This document shows positions 9,230 to 18,700 of a DNA stretch of 64,000 nt, one piece after another. Positions within the stretch are counted from its first letter, which is position 1. Each line of letters starts with the position of its first letter. The position numbers and the translations under genes are program-made. This DNA comes from Tsukamurella tyrosinosolvens (GTDB taxonomy: Bacteria; Actinomycetota; Actinomycetes; Mycobacteriales; Mycobacteriaceae). The notes beneath the pieces are model-generated. The model was not told the origin of the DNA. It was given only the letters and a program-made list of their open reading frames with translations, and searched no databases. Where the stretch lies: the NCBI RefSeq assembly GCF_900104775.1, contig NZ_FNSA01000003.1, forward strand, positions 1,488,001 to 1,552,000, given 5' to 3'.

Positions 9230-9904
9230 GTGTCGATCATGACCGCAGTCCGCGGCCGACGCATCGTCGTGCCGGTGGGCCGCCGCGCCGTCGAGTACCG
9301 GGACGGCGCCGTCGCCCGCGTCCTCGGGCCCGGCCCTCATCGGGTCCGCCGGGCGCACACCGTCGTCCCGGTCGTCGTCGCCGAACGGCTGCTCGCCGTC
9401 GCGCCGCAGGAGGTCGTCACCGCGGAGTCCGTCCCGGTCCGGGTGTCGATGGCGCTGCGGGTCCGTGTCACCGACCCGGTCGCGTACCTCGAGCGCGCCG
9501 CAGATCCGGACGCCGTGGTCTACCTGGCCGCGCAGGTCGCGCTGCGGGAGGCGTTGGGCGGCATCGGCATCGATGACCTGGCGCGCCGCACGGCGGCCGT
9601 CGACGCAGAGTCGATCCGTTCGCGCGTCGACCCGACCGCCGAGGCCGTGGGCGTCGAGGTGCTCACCGTCGTGGTCAAGGACGTGGTGCTGCCGGCCGAG
9701 ATCCGGAGCGCCGCAGTGGGCCTGCTCACCGCCAAGGCGCGGGGCGCCGCCCGGCTGGAGGAGGCGCGCGCCGAGACGGCGGCGCTGCGGGCCCTCGCCA
9801 ACGCCGGCCGCATGCTCGACGGCTCGCCGGCGCTGGCCCGGATCCGGATGATCGAGGCGGCGCCGCCCGGCGCGACGATCGTCCTCAGCGATACGGGTCG
9901 GTGA
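9230..9904 (+). CDS. Small SPFH/Band 7 domain (slipin-like) protein
   Basis: A 224-residue protein made almost entirely of a Band 7/SPFH domain: RRIVVPVGRRAVEYRDGAV, VVAPQEVVTAESVPVRVSMALR-type strands, then an alpha-helical stretch (SAAVGLLTAKARGAARLEEARAE) as in stomatin and slipin proteins. Unlike typical slipins it has no N-terminal membrane helix, so it may be peripheral or cytosolic. The GTG start at 9230 follows GAGAGGAG at a 7-base spacing. The 3' end overlaps the convergent MarR gene by 20 bp. SPFH proteins scaffold membrane microdomains; a specific role here is not evident. Confidence 0.75.
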   Translation: MSIMTAVRGRRIVVPVGRRAVEYRDGAVARVLGPGPHRVRRAHTVVPVVVAERLLAVAPQEVVTAESVPVRVSMALRVRVTDPVAYLERAADPDAVVYLAAQVALREALGGIGIDDLARRTAAVDAESIRSRVDPTAEAVGVEVLTVVVKDVVLPAEIRSAAVGLLTAKARGAARLEEARAETAALRALANAGRMLDGSPALARIRMIEAAPPGATIVLSDTGR

Positions 9905-10313
9905 CCTCGCGCAGCTTCAGCAGCGCGGTGCGCAGGTCCCGATAGGCGGCGGCGCCGAGGTGGTCCTCCCATTCCCGCTCCACGAGGGCCACCTCGGCGT
10001 TCGCGACGGCGGCGACCCCGGCGCCACGAGCGGACAGGCGGATGAGCCGGGCGCGGCCGTCGGCGGGATCGGGGACGCGCTCCACGTATCCCGCGCGCTC
10101 GAGCTGATCGACCAGGAAGCCCGCGGTCTGCTTGGTGACCTGCGCCTGTTCGGCGAGGTCGGTGAGGCGGGTGCCCGCGGGTCCGATGCGTTGCCCGATG
10201 CGCGCCTGCGCGAGCGTGATGTCCGTGTAGCCCGCGTCTTTGGCCGCGGTCATGGCGCGCGTCTCCATGGCCCGGTACGCGACGAACAACATCACTCCGG
10301 TTCCGATCTCCAC
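9885..10313 (-). CDS. MarR-family transcriptional regulator
   Basis: A 142-residue MarR protein. The winged helix-turn-helix runs through LTDLAEQAQVTKQTAGFLVDQLERAGYVERVPDPADGRARLIRLS, with the D-x-R-A/R wing motif of the family. The annotated GTG start at 10313 is very close to the promoter of the divergent gene. Internal starts at about 10295 (GTG) and 10292 (ATG) are alternatives. It probably represses the divergent gene at 10376, and possibly itself, through the palindromes at 10315-10362. The ligand is unknown. Confidence 0.85.
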   Translation of the reverse strand: MEIGTGVMLFVAYRAMETRAMTAAKDAGYTDITLAQARIGQRIGPAGTRLTDLAEQAQVTKQTAGFLVDQLERAGYVERVPDPADGRARLIRLSARGAGVAAVANAEVALVEREWEDHLGAAAYRDLRTALLKLREVTDPYR

Positions 10314-10314
10314 C

Positions 10315-10362
10315 CTTGCAATGGTACAAGAGGCTGACTAATATTGGTCAGAGAATCTGACC
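10315..10362 (+). promoter_or_regulatory. Promoter with overlapping MarR-type operators
   Basis: A near-consensus promoter faces the plus strand: -35 TTGCAA at 10316-10321 and -10 TAATAT at 10339-10344, with a 17-base spacer. GGTCAGA-GAA-TCTGACC, a perfect 7-bp inverted repeat, sits directly after the -10 at 10346-10362. A second, overlapping dyad pairs CTGAC (10334-10338) with GTCAG (10347-10351). An imperfect palindrome CTTGCA-ATGG-TACAAG covers the -35. Binding there would block transcription. The neighbouring MarR protein is the obvious candidate to bind; that assignment is inference. Confidence 0.7.
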
Positions 10363-10375
10363 GATGGAGGTCGTC

Positions 10376-11020
10376 ATGGACGAGCAGCAGGCCTGGCGGG
10401 TGATCGCGGCGCAGCGGGTCGCCATCGCGGACCTCCTCGACGGGCTGACCGCGGAGCAGTGGGCCGCGCCATCGCTGTGCGCGGGCTGGACGGTGACCGA
10501 CGTCGCCGGCCATCTCGCGGCGGTGCTCCGCCCGGCGCCCGCGGGGGCGATGGTCTCGGCGGCCCTCCGAGCCCGCGGCCGGCTGCACGGCATGATCGAC
10601 CTGCTCTCCCGCGAGGCCGCGGCCGAGTACGGCACGCGGTCCGCCGCGATGCTGCGCGACGAAGCCGGTAACACCGCGCTGCCACGGCTGACGAACTGGC
10701 GGAACATCCTGTTCGACACGCAGATCCACGCCCAAGACATCGCCCGCCCGCTCCGGCTGGAGCTGCCGATGGACACCGCAGCTGCGGCGCAGGGCGCCGA
10801 GCGGATCTGGCGGGTCGGCCACCTGTTCGGCGCGCGGAAGAGGTTCGCGGGAATGCGGTTCGCCGCCACCGACGTCGACTGGTCCGCCGGTGACGGGCCC
10901 GTCGTGCGCGGTCCGATCGCCGACCTGCTGCTGGTGCTGTCCGGCAGGCCCGCCGGTCTGTCCGGGCTCGACGGTGCCGGCGTGCCCCTGGCCGTGGCGC
11001 GGCTCGGCGTCACCGGGTGA
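10376..11020 (+). CDS. TIGR03083-family (mycothiol-dependent/DinB-like) protein
   Basis: A 214-residue protein of the actinobacterial TIGR03083 / maleylpyruvate isomerase N-terminal domain group. The typical opening is EQWAAPSLCAGWTVTDVAGHLAAVL, with a conserved His in the metal-binding four-helix bundle. The family adopts the DinB fold, and some members use mycothiol. ATG at 10376 was chosen over 10364 because GGAGG lies five bases before it. It diverges from the MarR gene and is preceded by a strong promoter with palindromic operators, which suggests an inducible detoxification role. The substrate is unknown. Confidence 0.8.
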   Translation: MDEQQAWRVIAAQRVAIADLLDGLTAEQWAAPSLCAGWTVTDVAGHLAAVLRPAPAGAMVSAALRARGRLHGMIDLLSREAAAEYGTRSAAMLRDEAGNTALPRLTNWRNILFDTQIHAQDIARPLRLELPMDTAAAAQGAERIWRVGHLFGARKRFAGMRFAATDVDWSAGDGPVVRGPIADLLLVLSGRPAGLSGLDGAGVPLAVARLGVTG

Positions 11021-11029
11021 CCCGCGGCG

Positions 11030-12067
11030 TCAGTCGTCGCTGAGCATGTCCTTGACCATCGGGACGACCTTCTCGCCGTAGAGGGTGATCGACTCCATCA
11101 GGTCGGCGTGGGTCACCGGCTGGTCGTACTTGAGGTCGAACCGGTCGACGCCGAGCGTGCGGACCGTCGCCGCGATCCGGCGCGCGACCGTCTCCGGTGA
11201 GCCCAGGTAGAGCGAACCGGTCTCGACCTCACGCTCGAAGTCGCCCGGAGCGGGAGGCGGCCAGCCCCGCTCGGCCCCCATACGGCGGCGCATCCGCAGC
11301 CAGCCGTTGTGGACCAGTTCGCGGGCCCGCTCGTCGGTCTCCGCGACGAGCCCGGGGGAGTGCACCGCGATCGGTTTGCGGGGCAGTCCGAACTCGTCGA
11401 GCGCGCGGGCGAACAAGTCCGTGTAGGCCGCGAACCGGTCCGCCGGGCCGCCGATGATCGCGAGGAAGAGGCCGAAACCGTACCGGGCGGTGCGGACGAC
11501 CGATTCGGGGCTGCCGCCCACGCCCACCCACGCGCGAATGCCGTCGGCCGTGGTCGGGTACACCCGCTGGTCGGTCAGCGGCGCGCGGGTGGTCCCCGAC
11601 CAGGTGACCGGCTGCTCGGTGAGCAGCGCGGCGAGCAGCTCGAGCTTCTCCTCGAACAGCACCTCGTAGTCCTGCAGGTCGTAGCCGAACAGGGGGAAGG
11701 ACTCGGTGAACGAGCCACGCCCCGCAACGATCTCGGCGCGACCGTTCGACACGGCATCGAGTGTCGCGAACCGCTCGTACACGCGCACGGGATCGTCGGA
11801 ACTCAGCACGGTCACGGTCGAGCCGAGCCGGATGGTGTCGGTGCGCGCCGCGATCGCGGCGAGCACCATTTCCGGACTCGATACGGCGAAGTCGGCGCGA
11901 TGATGCTCGCCGACACCGAAGAAGTCGAGGCCCGCGCGGTCGGCCACGACGGCCTCCTCGACGAGGTCGCGGATCACCTGGGGATGCGGCAGCGGCTCGC
12001 CCTGTGCGTCCTTGGTGACGCCGCCGAACGTGTCCACGCCGAACTCGGGAAGCTTCATGTCAGTCAT
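11030..12067 (-). CDS. LLM-class flavin-dependent oxidoreductase
   Basis: A 345-residue bacterial-luciferase-like protein. Family features include FFGVGEHHRADFAVSSPEMVLAAIAART, the strand IRLGSTVTVLSSDDPVRVYERFATLD and the SNGRAEIVAGRGS motif. These enzymes use reduced FMN or F420. It lies 44 bp downstream of the SfnB-like gene in the same direction and so probably belongs to the organosulfur operon, which already contains two other LLM enzymes (SsuD and SfnG). The substrate is not predictable. Confidence 0.85.
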   Translation of the reverse strand: MTDMKLPEFGVDTFGGVTKDAQGEPLPHPQVIRDLVEEAVVADRAGLDFFGVGEHHRADFAVSSPEMVLAAIAARTDTIRLGSTVTVLSSDDPVRVYERFATLDAVSNGRAEIVAGRGSFTESFPLFGYDLQDYEVLFEEKLELLAALLTEQPVTWSGTTRAPLTDQRVYPTTADGIRAWVGVGGSPESVVRTARYGFGLFLAIIGGPADRFAAYTDLFARALDEFGLPRKPIAVHSPGLVAETDERARELVHNGWLRMRRRMGAERGWPPPAPGDFEREVETGSLYLGSPETVARRIAATVRTLGVDRFDLKYDQPVTHADLMESITLYGEKVVPMVKDMLSDD

Positions 12068-12111
12068 AGTACCGGTATAAACGGACTAGGGTCCGAATCT
12101 ATTCCGGTGGC

Positions 12112-13299
12112 TCAGACGACGCCGTGCAGCGGCGGCCGCTCCTCGTTGAGCGTGAATCGGCCCAGGTGGTGGAGCTTGTATCGCACCGGATCGTGCAGCG
12201 TGTGAGTGCGCGCATCGCGCCAGTACCGATCCAGGCCCGCATCGCCCGCGGCGCTCCGCGTGCCACTCACCTCGAACAGCGCCGACGGCACCTCGACGGC
12301 GGCGCGGTCCGCGAGCACTTTCGCGGTGGCGACGGCGAGGGAGGCCTCCGCCGCGGCGTCCGGTCCCGGCGTCGCGAACACGGCGTCCACCGCTCGCGCC
12401 GCGACGGTCAGTGCCGCCTCCGCGGCCCGCACCGTCACCGTCAGCTCGCCGAAGCGCTGGATCACGAGCGGATCGTCCTGCGCGCGGTCGACGCCGGCCT
12501 CGAACCAGGGCCGGGACCTGGTGCGGACGAAGTCGGCCGCGGCCTCGAGCGCGCCGCGGGCCACGCCGGCGTCGATGGCGACGTGCAGCAGCTGCGCGAA
12601 GGCTCCGTAACCGGTGGGCTCGGAGACCGCGGGGGTGCGGGGCAGGATCGCGTCGCGCGGGACTGCGACGTCGTCGAAGCGGACGGTGCCGCTGCCGGTC
12701 GTGCGTTGGCCCAGGCCGTTCCAATCGTCGGCGATGGCGATGCCGGGGGTGTCCGCGGGGACGAAGGCGACGACCTGCTCGTCGGAGTCCGCGTCGCGGG
12801 CGAGCACGGCGAGGAGGTGTGCGTAGGGCGAACCCGTGCAGTAGAACTTCTCGCCGTCGAGGCGCGCGCCTTCGGGGGTGCGCGTCAGCGTGGTCGCCAC
12901 ATCGGCGACCGTCCTGCCGCCCTTCTCGGACTGCGCGTTCGCGATCCGCGCCCCGTCGAGAACCTGCTCGAAGACCCTGCGCTGCAGCCCTTCCGGCCCA
13001 GCCAGGCGCAGGGCGGTGAGGTACACGTAGTGGCTGTGCGGGATCTGCGCGAGCGAGCCGTCGGCGGTCGCGAGGGTGCGGAAGACCTCGGCGACGACGG
13101 ACGGCGGCAGGTCCGGCCCGCCGAAGCGGGCAGGCACCGTCAGCGCGAACAGCCCGGCGTCGGAGAGGTATTCGACCTCGGCGTGCGGCAGTCGCCGCTC
13201 CCGGTCCCGCTCCGCGGCACCGTCGGCGAACCGCGCCGCGAGTTCCCGCGCCGCGTCGACGGCGGCCTCGGCGGAGTCGATCGCGGACGCGAGGGTCAC
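12112..13299 (-). CDS. sfnB: SfnB-like acyl-CoA dehydrogenase-fold oxidoreductase
   Basis: A 395-residue acyl-CoA dehydrogenase-superfamily protein of the SfnB / DszC-like flavin monooxygenase group. It contains LSDAGLFALTVPARFGGPDLPPSVVAEVFRTLATADGSLAQIPHSHYV-type N-terminal helices and FYCTGSPYAHLLAVLA, and it ends in RYKLHHLGRFTLNEERPP. The sulfur-acquisition branch (SfnB, TIGR04022 type) accompanies sulfonate and sulfone monooxygenases. The GTG start at 13299 overlaps the sfnG stop as GTGA (13296-13299), so the two are translationally coupled. Its exact reaction is not firmly established for the family. The symbol is by similarity. Confidence 0.75.
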   Translation of the reverse strand: MTLASAIDSAEAAVDAARELAARFADGAAERDRERRLPHAEVEYLSDAGLFALTVPARFGGPDLPPSVVAEVFRTLATADGSLAQIPHSHYVYLTALRLAGPEGLQRRVFEQVLDGARIANAQSEKGGRTVADVATTLTRTPEGARLDGEKFYCTGSPYAHLLAVLARDADSDEQVVAFVPADTPGIAIADDWNGLGQRTTGSGTVRFDDVAVPRDAILPRTPAVSEPTGYGAFAQLLHVAIDAGVARGALEAAADFVRTRSRPWFEAGVDRAQDDPLVIQRFGELTVTVRAAEAALTVAARAVDAVFATPGPDAAAEASLAVATAKVLADRAAVEVPSALFEVSGTRSAAGDAGLDRYWRDARTHTLHDPVRYKLHHLGRFTLNEERPPLHGVV

Positions 13300-14405
13300 A
13301 CCAGTGCCCCGGAGCGGCTCGCCTCGATCTCGCGGACCAACGGCAGCACCTTCTCGCCGAAGTACTCGATCTCCTCCTGGAAGTGCAGGAAGCCGCCCAG
13401 GATCAGGTCGACGCCGAGCTCCTTGTACGCGACGATCCGCTCGGCCACCTGTTCCGGCGTGCCGATCAGCTGCGTGCGGAAGCCGTCGTTGTACTGAACG
13501 AGGTCCTCGAACGACGAGTCCGCCCACATGCCGCGGCCGTCCGAGGTGGACTTGCCGGCCTGCTGGACCGCGTCCCGGAAGCCCTCGACCGCGGGCTTGT
13601 TCGCCTTCTCGACGATCTCGCGGAGGGTGTCGCGCGCCTCCTTCTCGGTGTCGCGGGCGATGATGAAGCCGTTGAGGCCGAACTTGACCTCGCGCTGCGC
13701 CTCCCGGGCCACTCGGCGCAGGTCGTCCAGCTGGTCGGTGACGCCGTCGAAATCCTTGCCGTTGGAGAAGTACCAGTCGGCGTACTTGCCGCCGTTGACG
13801 CGCGCGGCGGAGGAATTGCCGCCCTGGAACAGCTCGGGGTTGGGGCGCTCGGGGGTGTTGAGGGGCTTCGGCTTGAGCGTGAAGTCGCGGATGCGGTAGA
13901 AGTCCCCGCCGAAGTCGACGTTGTCCTCGGTCCAGATCTTGCGGATCACCTCGAGGAACTCGGCGCTGCGGCGGTAGCGCTCGTCGTGCTCGAGCCACGG
14001 CTCGCCGAGCGCCTTGAACTCGCCGGCGAACCAGCCGGAGACCACGTTGATCGCGAACCGGCCGTTCGAGAGGTGGTCGGCGGTGGCGCCGAACTTCGCG
14101 AGCACCGCCGGGTGCCACAGGCCGGGGTGCACGGCCGCGATCACCTTCAGCTTCTCCGTCGCGCCGAGCAGCGCGAGGCTGAACGAGGTGGACTCGTGCT
14201 GGTACTCGGCACCGTAGCTGGCCATGTACCGCACCTGCGAGAGCGCGTACTCGAAGCCCACGCGCTCGGCCGTCTGCGCCAGCTTCTTGTTGTACTCGAA
14301 GTCCCAGCTGGTGCGCTGCTCGATGTCGCTGGTCACCAGGCCGCCCGAGACGTTGGGCACCCAGTAGGCGAACGTGATCTGGTCGGCGATCTTCTCGGTC
14401 GTCAT
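13296..14405 (-). CDS. sfnG: FMNH2-dependent dimethylsulfone monooxygenase SfnG
   Basis: A 369-residue luciferase-like monooxygenase. The N-terminal FAYWVPNVSGGLVTSDIEQR, then GAEYQHESTSFS and the block GRFAINVVSGWFAGEFKALG, are hallmarks of SfnG. SfnG converts dimethylsulfone to methanesulfinate using FMNH2 from a separate reductase. It is coupled to the sfnB-like gene downstream and lies 21 bp after ssuD. Together the cluster would release sulfite from methylated sulfur compounds during sulfur starvation. No flavin reductase gene (SsuE type) is present in this cluster, so the reductant must come from elsewhere. Confidence 0.9.
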   Translation of the reverse strand: MTTEKIADQITFAYWVPNVSGGLVTSDIEQRTSWDFEYNKKLAQTAERVGFEYALSQVRYMASYGAEYQHESTSFSLALLGATEKLKVIAAVHPGLWHPAVLAKFGATADHLSNGRFAINVVSGWFAGEFKALGEPWLEHDERYRRSAEFLEVIRKIWTEDNVDFGGDFYRIRDFTLKPKPLNTPERPNPELFQGGNSSAARVNGGKYADWYFSNGKDFDGVTDQLDDLRRVAREAQREVKFGLNGFIIARDTEKEARDTLREIVEKANKPAVEGFRDAVQQAGKSTSDGRGMWADSSFEDLVQYNDGFRTQLIGTPEQVAERIVAYKELGVDLILGGFLHFQEEIEYFGEKVLPLVREIEASRSGALV

Positions 14406-14426
14406 CCGTGCAGTCCTTCTGTGCGG

Positions 14427-15611
14427 CTAGGAGGTGGGGGAGAGGTCGGGCAGGAAGGCACCGCGGACGGGCTCCGACGATGCGCCTGCCGCGTTGAGGA
14501 GGCCGCGGGCCGCGAGGCGGGGGCGGACGCCCTCGCCGAAGTGGTAGGCCTCCTCCAGGTGCGGGTAGCCCGAGAGGATGAAGTGGTCGAGTCCCAGCTC
14601 GGCGTACTCGGCGATGAGGTCGGCGACCTCGTCGTGCGAGCCGACGAGCGCCGTGCCCGCGCCGCCCCGGACGAGGCCGACGCCGGTCCACAGTCCCGGG
14701 TACACCTGGAGCGAGCGGGCATCCGCCGCCTCGTCGAACGCGGCGCCGCCGCCGTGCAGTTCGCGCATGAGTCGCTGCCCCTCGGACTCGCTCCGGGCCA
14801 GGTTGGCCTGCGCCGCGCGCACCGCCGCGGGATCCAGGTTGCCCAGCAGTCGGTTCGCCTCGGCCCAGGCCTCCTCGCTGGTGTCGCGGGAGATCACGTG
14901 CAGTCGGATGCCGTAGGTGAGCTCGCGGCCCTGCGCCGCGGCCAGCCCCCGGATCCAGTCCAGCTTCTTCTTCACCTGCGCGGGCGGCTCGCCCCAGGTG
15001 AGGTAGGTGTCGGCGTGCTTCGCGGCGACGTCGCCCGCGGCGGGGGAGCTGCCGCCGAAGAAGATCGGGGGCGCGGGGTCGGGGCGACGGGCGAGCAGGG
15101 CGTTCTCGGCGGAGACGTACTCGCCCGTGACGTTCACCGGCTGGGTCGAGGTGAACAGCTGCCGTGTGATGTCGAGGAACTCGCCGCAACGCGCGTACCG
15201 CTCGTCCTTGGTCAGGGTGTCGCCGAAGGCGCGCTGCTCGGAGGACTCGCCGCCGGTCACCACGTTGAGCAGGACGCGCCCGCCGGACTGCCACTGCAGC
15301 GTGCTCGCCATCTGGGCCGAGAGCAGCGGGCTGACCAGCCCCGGGCGCAGCGCGACCAGGAACTTCAGCTTCTCGGTGGCCTCCGTGAGCAGTGCGGCGG
15401 TGAGCCAGGCGTCCTCGCACCACAGCCCGGTCGGGATGAGGACGGCCTCGAACTCGTTCGCCTCGGCGGCCAGGGCCAGCTGCTTGAGGTAGTGCAGGTT
15501 CGCGGGGCGATCACCGCTCATCGAACTGCCGTGCCCGCCCGCCATGAGGTTCCGCGAATCGCCGTACGTGGGCAGGAACCAGTGCAGGTGGAGAGGTGTG
15601 CGCGAGCTCAC
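14427..15611 (-). CDS. ssuD: FMNH2-dependent alkanesulfonate monooxygenase SsuD
   Basis: A 394-residue SsuD-type enzyme that cleaves alkanesulfonates to an aldehyde and sulfite. Diagnostic blocks are LHWFLPTYGDSR, VLIPTGLWCEDAW with the family cysteine, KFLVALRPGLVSPLLSAQM, NVVTGGESSEQRAFGD and LSGYPHLEEAYHFGEGVRP. The GTG start at 15611 follows GGAAGG. It is the first gene of the minus-strand sulfur operon ssuD-sfnG-sfnB-LLM. It diverges from the carboxylic acid reductase gene, and the shared 166 bp upstream region carries palindromes. Confidence 0.9.
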   Translation of the reverse strand: MSSRTPLHLHWFLPTYGDSRNLMAGGHGSSMSGDRPANLHYLKQLALAAEANEFEAVLIPTGLWCEDAWLTAALLTEATEKLKFLVALRPGLVSPLLSAQMASTLQWQSGGRVLLNVVTGGESSEQRAFGDTLTKDERYARCGEFLDITRQLFTSTQPVNVTGEYVSAENALLARRPDPAPPIFFGGSSPAAGDVAAKHADTYLTWGEPPAQVKKKLDWIRGLAAAQGRELTYGIRLHVISRDTSEEAWAEANRLLGNLDPAAVRAAQANLARSESEGQRLMRELHGGGAAFDEAADARSLQVYPGLWTGVGLVRGGAGTALVGSHDEVADLIAEYAELGLDHFILSGYPHLEEAYHFGEGVRPRLAARGLLNAAGASSEPVRGAFLPDLSPTS

Positions 15612-15712
15612 GTCGGCCTTCCGTTGGGGGAGCGGTGGATACGAAGCGCCAGTTCACCACCGCGCGGTCCCGGAGGCCAGGTTTCGACTCGCGCTGCGTC
15701 GAACGTGCGGAC

Positions 15713-15734
15713 CTACCGGTCAGTAGCTAAGCTA
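15713..15734. promoter_or_regulatory. Palindromes between ssuD and the carboxylic acid reductase gene
   Basis: Two dyads lie side by side: an imperfect CTACCGGTCAGTAG (10 of 14 positions symmetric) at 15713-15726, and the perfect TAGCT-A-AGCTA at 15724-15734. They lie 44-65 bp upstream of the chosen reductase start and about 100 bp from ssuD. This is the kind of site a TetR-type repressor would use. No regulator gene is adjacent, so the binder is unknown. Confidence 0.35.
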
Positions 15735-15777
15735 GAGAAAGAGTTAGTTAGAGTTCCGTAGTGAAATGAGGTGTCAG

Positions 15778-18700
15778 ATGTCGATCGAAACGGTGTGGGG
15801 CGACGACCCCGCGATCACCGGCGCTGCCGCGGCCGGTACGGCCGATGGACGGGCCGAGCGGCTTCCCCAGGTGATCGCCCGGATCTTCGCCCGCTACGCG
15901 GACCGCCCGGCCTTCGCGACCCGCGACGGCGGACCCCGCGCGCCGTACGCCACCGTGACCTACGGCGAGGTCTGGCGCCGGGTCACCGCACTGGTGGCCG
16001 CGTGGCGCAGCGAACTCGAGCCGGGCGACTTCGTCGCGATCCTGGGATTCACCAGCGCCGACTTCGTCACCGTCGACCTCGCGACCACGCTGCTCGGCGC
16101 GCCGAACGTGCCGCTCCAGGCGGGAGCCCCCGCGGCGCGGATCGCCGCGATCCTCGATGAGACCCGGCCCAAGGTCTTCGCCGTCAGCGCCGACCAGGTC
16201 GGACTCGCCGAGCAGGCACTCGCAGAATCCGCCGCGACGCCCCGCGTCGTCGTCTTCGACGGTGAACACGCGGGCTACGAGGGCATCGAGGCCGACGTCC
16301 TCGCGGGCGGGGTCCTGCCCGCGCCGGAGTTCTACGCACCCGAGCCGGGGAACGATCCGCTCGTGACGCTCATCTACACCTCGGGCAGCACGGGCACCCC
16401 GAAGGGCGCGATGTACACCGAACAGCTGGTCTCCGACGCCTGGCTCAAGGTGGACAGCATCGTCGACATCGACCTGCCGTCCGAGTCGCTCCTGCACTTC
16501 CTGCCCATGAGCCACATGTACGGCCGGAACTGGCTCATCGCCGGCCTCGCCTCGGGCGGCACCGGCTACTTCGCCGGTGCGTCCGACATGTCGACGCTGT
16601 TCGACGATCTCGCCGCCGCGCGCCCCACCGCGCTCGGGCTGGTGCCCCGCGTGTGCGAGCTGATCCACCAGCGGTTCCTCGCCGCCGAGGCCGAGACCGA
16701 CACGGAGACCGCGCGCGCCGAGCTGCGCGACCGGGTCCTCGGCGGCCGCCTCCAGGCCGCGATGTGCGGCAGCGCCGCCCTGTCCGCCGAGCTGCAGACC
16801 TTCATGGAATGGCTGCTGGGCGTCGAGATCCAGATCGGCTACGGCTCGACCGAGGCCGGCGGCGTCCTCCGCGACGGCGCGATCGTCCGCCCGCCGGTGA
16901 CCGAGTACAAGCTCGTCGACGTCCCCGAACTGGGCTACTTCGTGACCGACTCACCGCACCCGCGCGGCGAGCTCCTGGTGAAGTCGACCCAGCTGATCCC
17001 CGGGTACTACAACTCCGACAAGCGGATTCGCGACGAGGAGGGCTTCTACCACACCGGCGACGTCATGGCCGAGCTCGCGCCCGACCGCCTCGAGTACGTC
17101 GACCGCCGCAGCAACGTGATCAAGCTGGCACAGGGCGAGTTCGTCCCGATCGCGCAACTGGAGGCGACCTACGCCGCGGGGCCCGACGTGCATCAGATCT
17201 TCCTCTACGGCACGAGCGAGCGCTCCTACCTGCTCGGCGTCGTGGTGCCCGCGCCCGGCCCCGACGGGGAGAGCGACGCCGCCGCCCGCGTCCGCGTGCT
17301 CGACGGCCTTTCGGCGATCGCCCGCGAGAACGACCTCGCCTCCTACGAGGTGCCGCGCGACGTGATCATCGAGCGCGAACCCTTCTCCCAGGAGAACGGC
17401 CTGCGCTCGGGCATCGGCAAGCTCGTCCGGCCGGCGCTGACCGCCCGGTACGGCGCCGAGCTGGAGGCGCTGTACGTCGCCGCCGAGGAGCGCCGCCGCG
17501 ACGGCCTGCGCGCCCTCGATGCCGACGGTTCCGTGACGGAGACCGTCGTGCGCGCCGCCGCCCTGACCCTCGGCGTGCTGCCCGAGGAGCTCGACGAGGA
17601 CACCCGGTTCCTCGACCTCGGCGGCGACTCGCTGTCCGCCCTGTCGCTCGCGACCACGCTCGAAGGGATCTACGACCTGCCCGTCCCGGTGCAGGCGATC
17701 GTCGGCCCCACCGCGACGCTGCGCGGCGTGATCGCGCACATCGAGGAGGCCCGGGCGGGCGGCGTGCAGGCACCCACCGCGGCGTCGATCCACGGCCCCG
17801 ACGCCGAGGTGGCCCGCGCCTCCGACCTGCGGCTCGACCGCTTCATCGCCCCGGCGCTGCTGGCGGCGGCACCGTCGCTCCCCGCCCCGCACGGCGAGCC
17901 GTCGACGGTCCTGCTCACGGGCGGCACCGGCTACCTCGGTCGGTTCCTCCTGCTCGAGTGGATGCGGCGCGTCGCCGCACACGGCGGCACCGTCGTCGCG
18001 CTGGTGCGTGGCGCCGACGCCGACGACGCGCGCCGCCGCGTGTTCGCCGCGATCGGTACCGCCGATCCCGCGCTGACGGAGGAGTTCACCGCCCTCGCCG
18101 AGCGTCATCTCGAGGTCGTCGTCGGCGACTTCGGCGCACCGTCGCTGGGGCTCGACACCGCGACCTGGGAGGCGCTCGCGGAGCGCGTGGACCACGTCGT
18201 GCACTGCGGCGCGATGGTCAACCACGTGCTGCCCTACGACCAGCTGTTCGGCCCCAACGTCGTCGGGACCGCCGAGATCGCGCGGCTCGCACTCACCGTC
18301 CGGCGGAAGTCGATCGACTACGTGTCGACGGTGGCGGTGGTGCCGCAGGACGACGGCCGCCTGCTGGCGGAGGACGACGACGTCCGCGTCGCGGGTGCCG
18401 AGCGGCGGATCGGTGCCGACGCCTACGCCAACGGTTACGCCGTGAGCAAATGGGCGGGCGAGGTCCTGCTCCGCGAGGCGGCCGATCTCGCGGACCTCCC
18501 GGTGCGGGTCTTCCGGTCGAACATGATCCTGGCCCACAGTCGATTCCGTGGGCAGTACAACCCGGTGGACCAGTTCACCCGGCTGCTCCTGAGCATCGCC
18601 GAGACGGGCCTCGCGCCCGCCTCGTTCTCCGCCGACCCGACCGGGCCGCGTGCGCACTACGACGGCCTACCGGTCGACTTCTCCGCGGAGGCGATCACCC

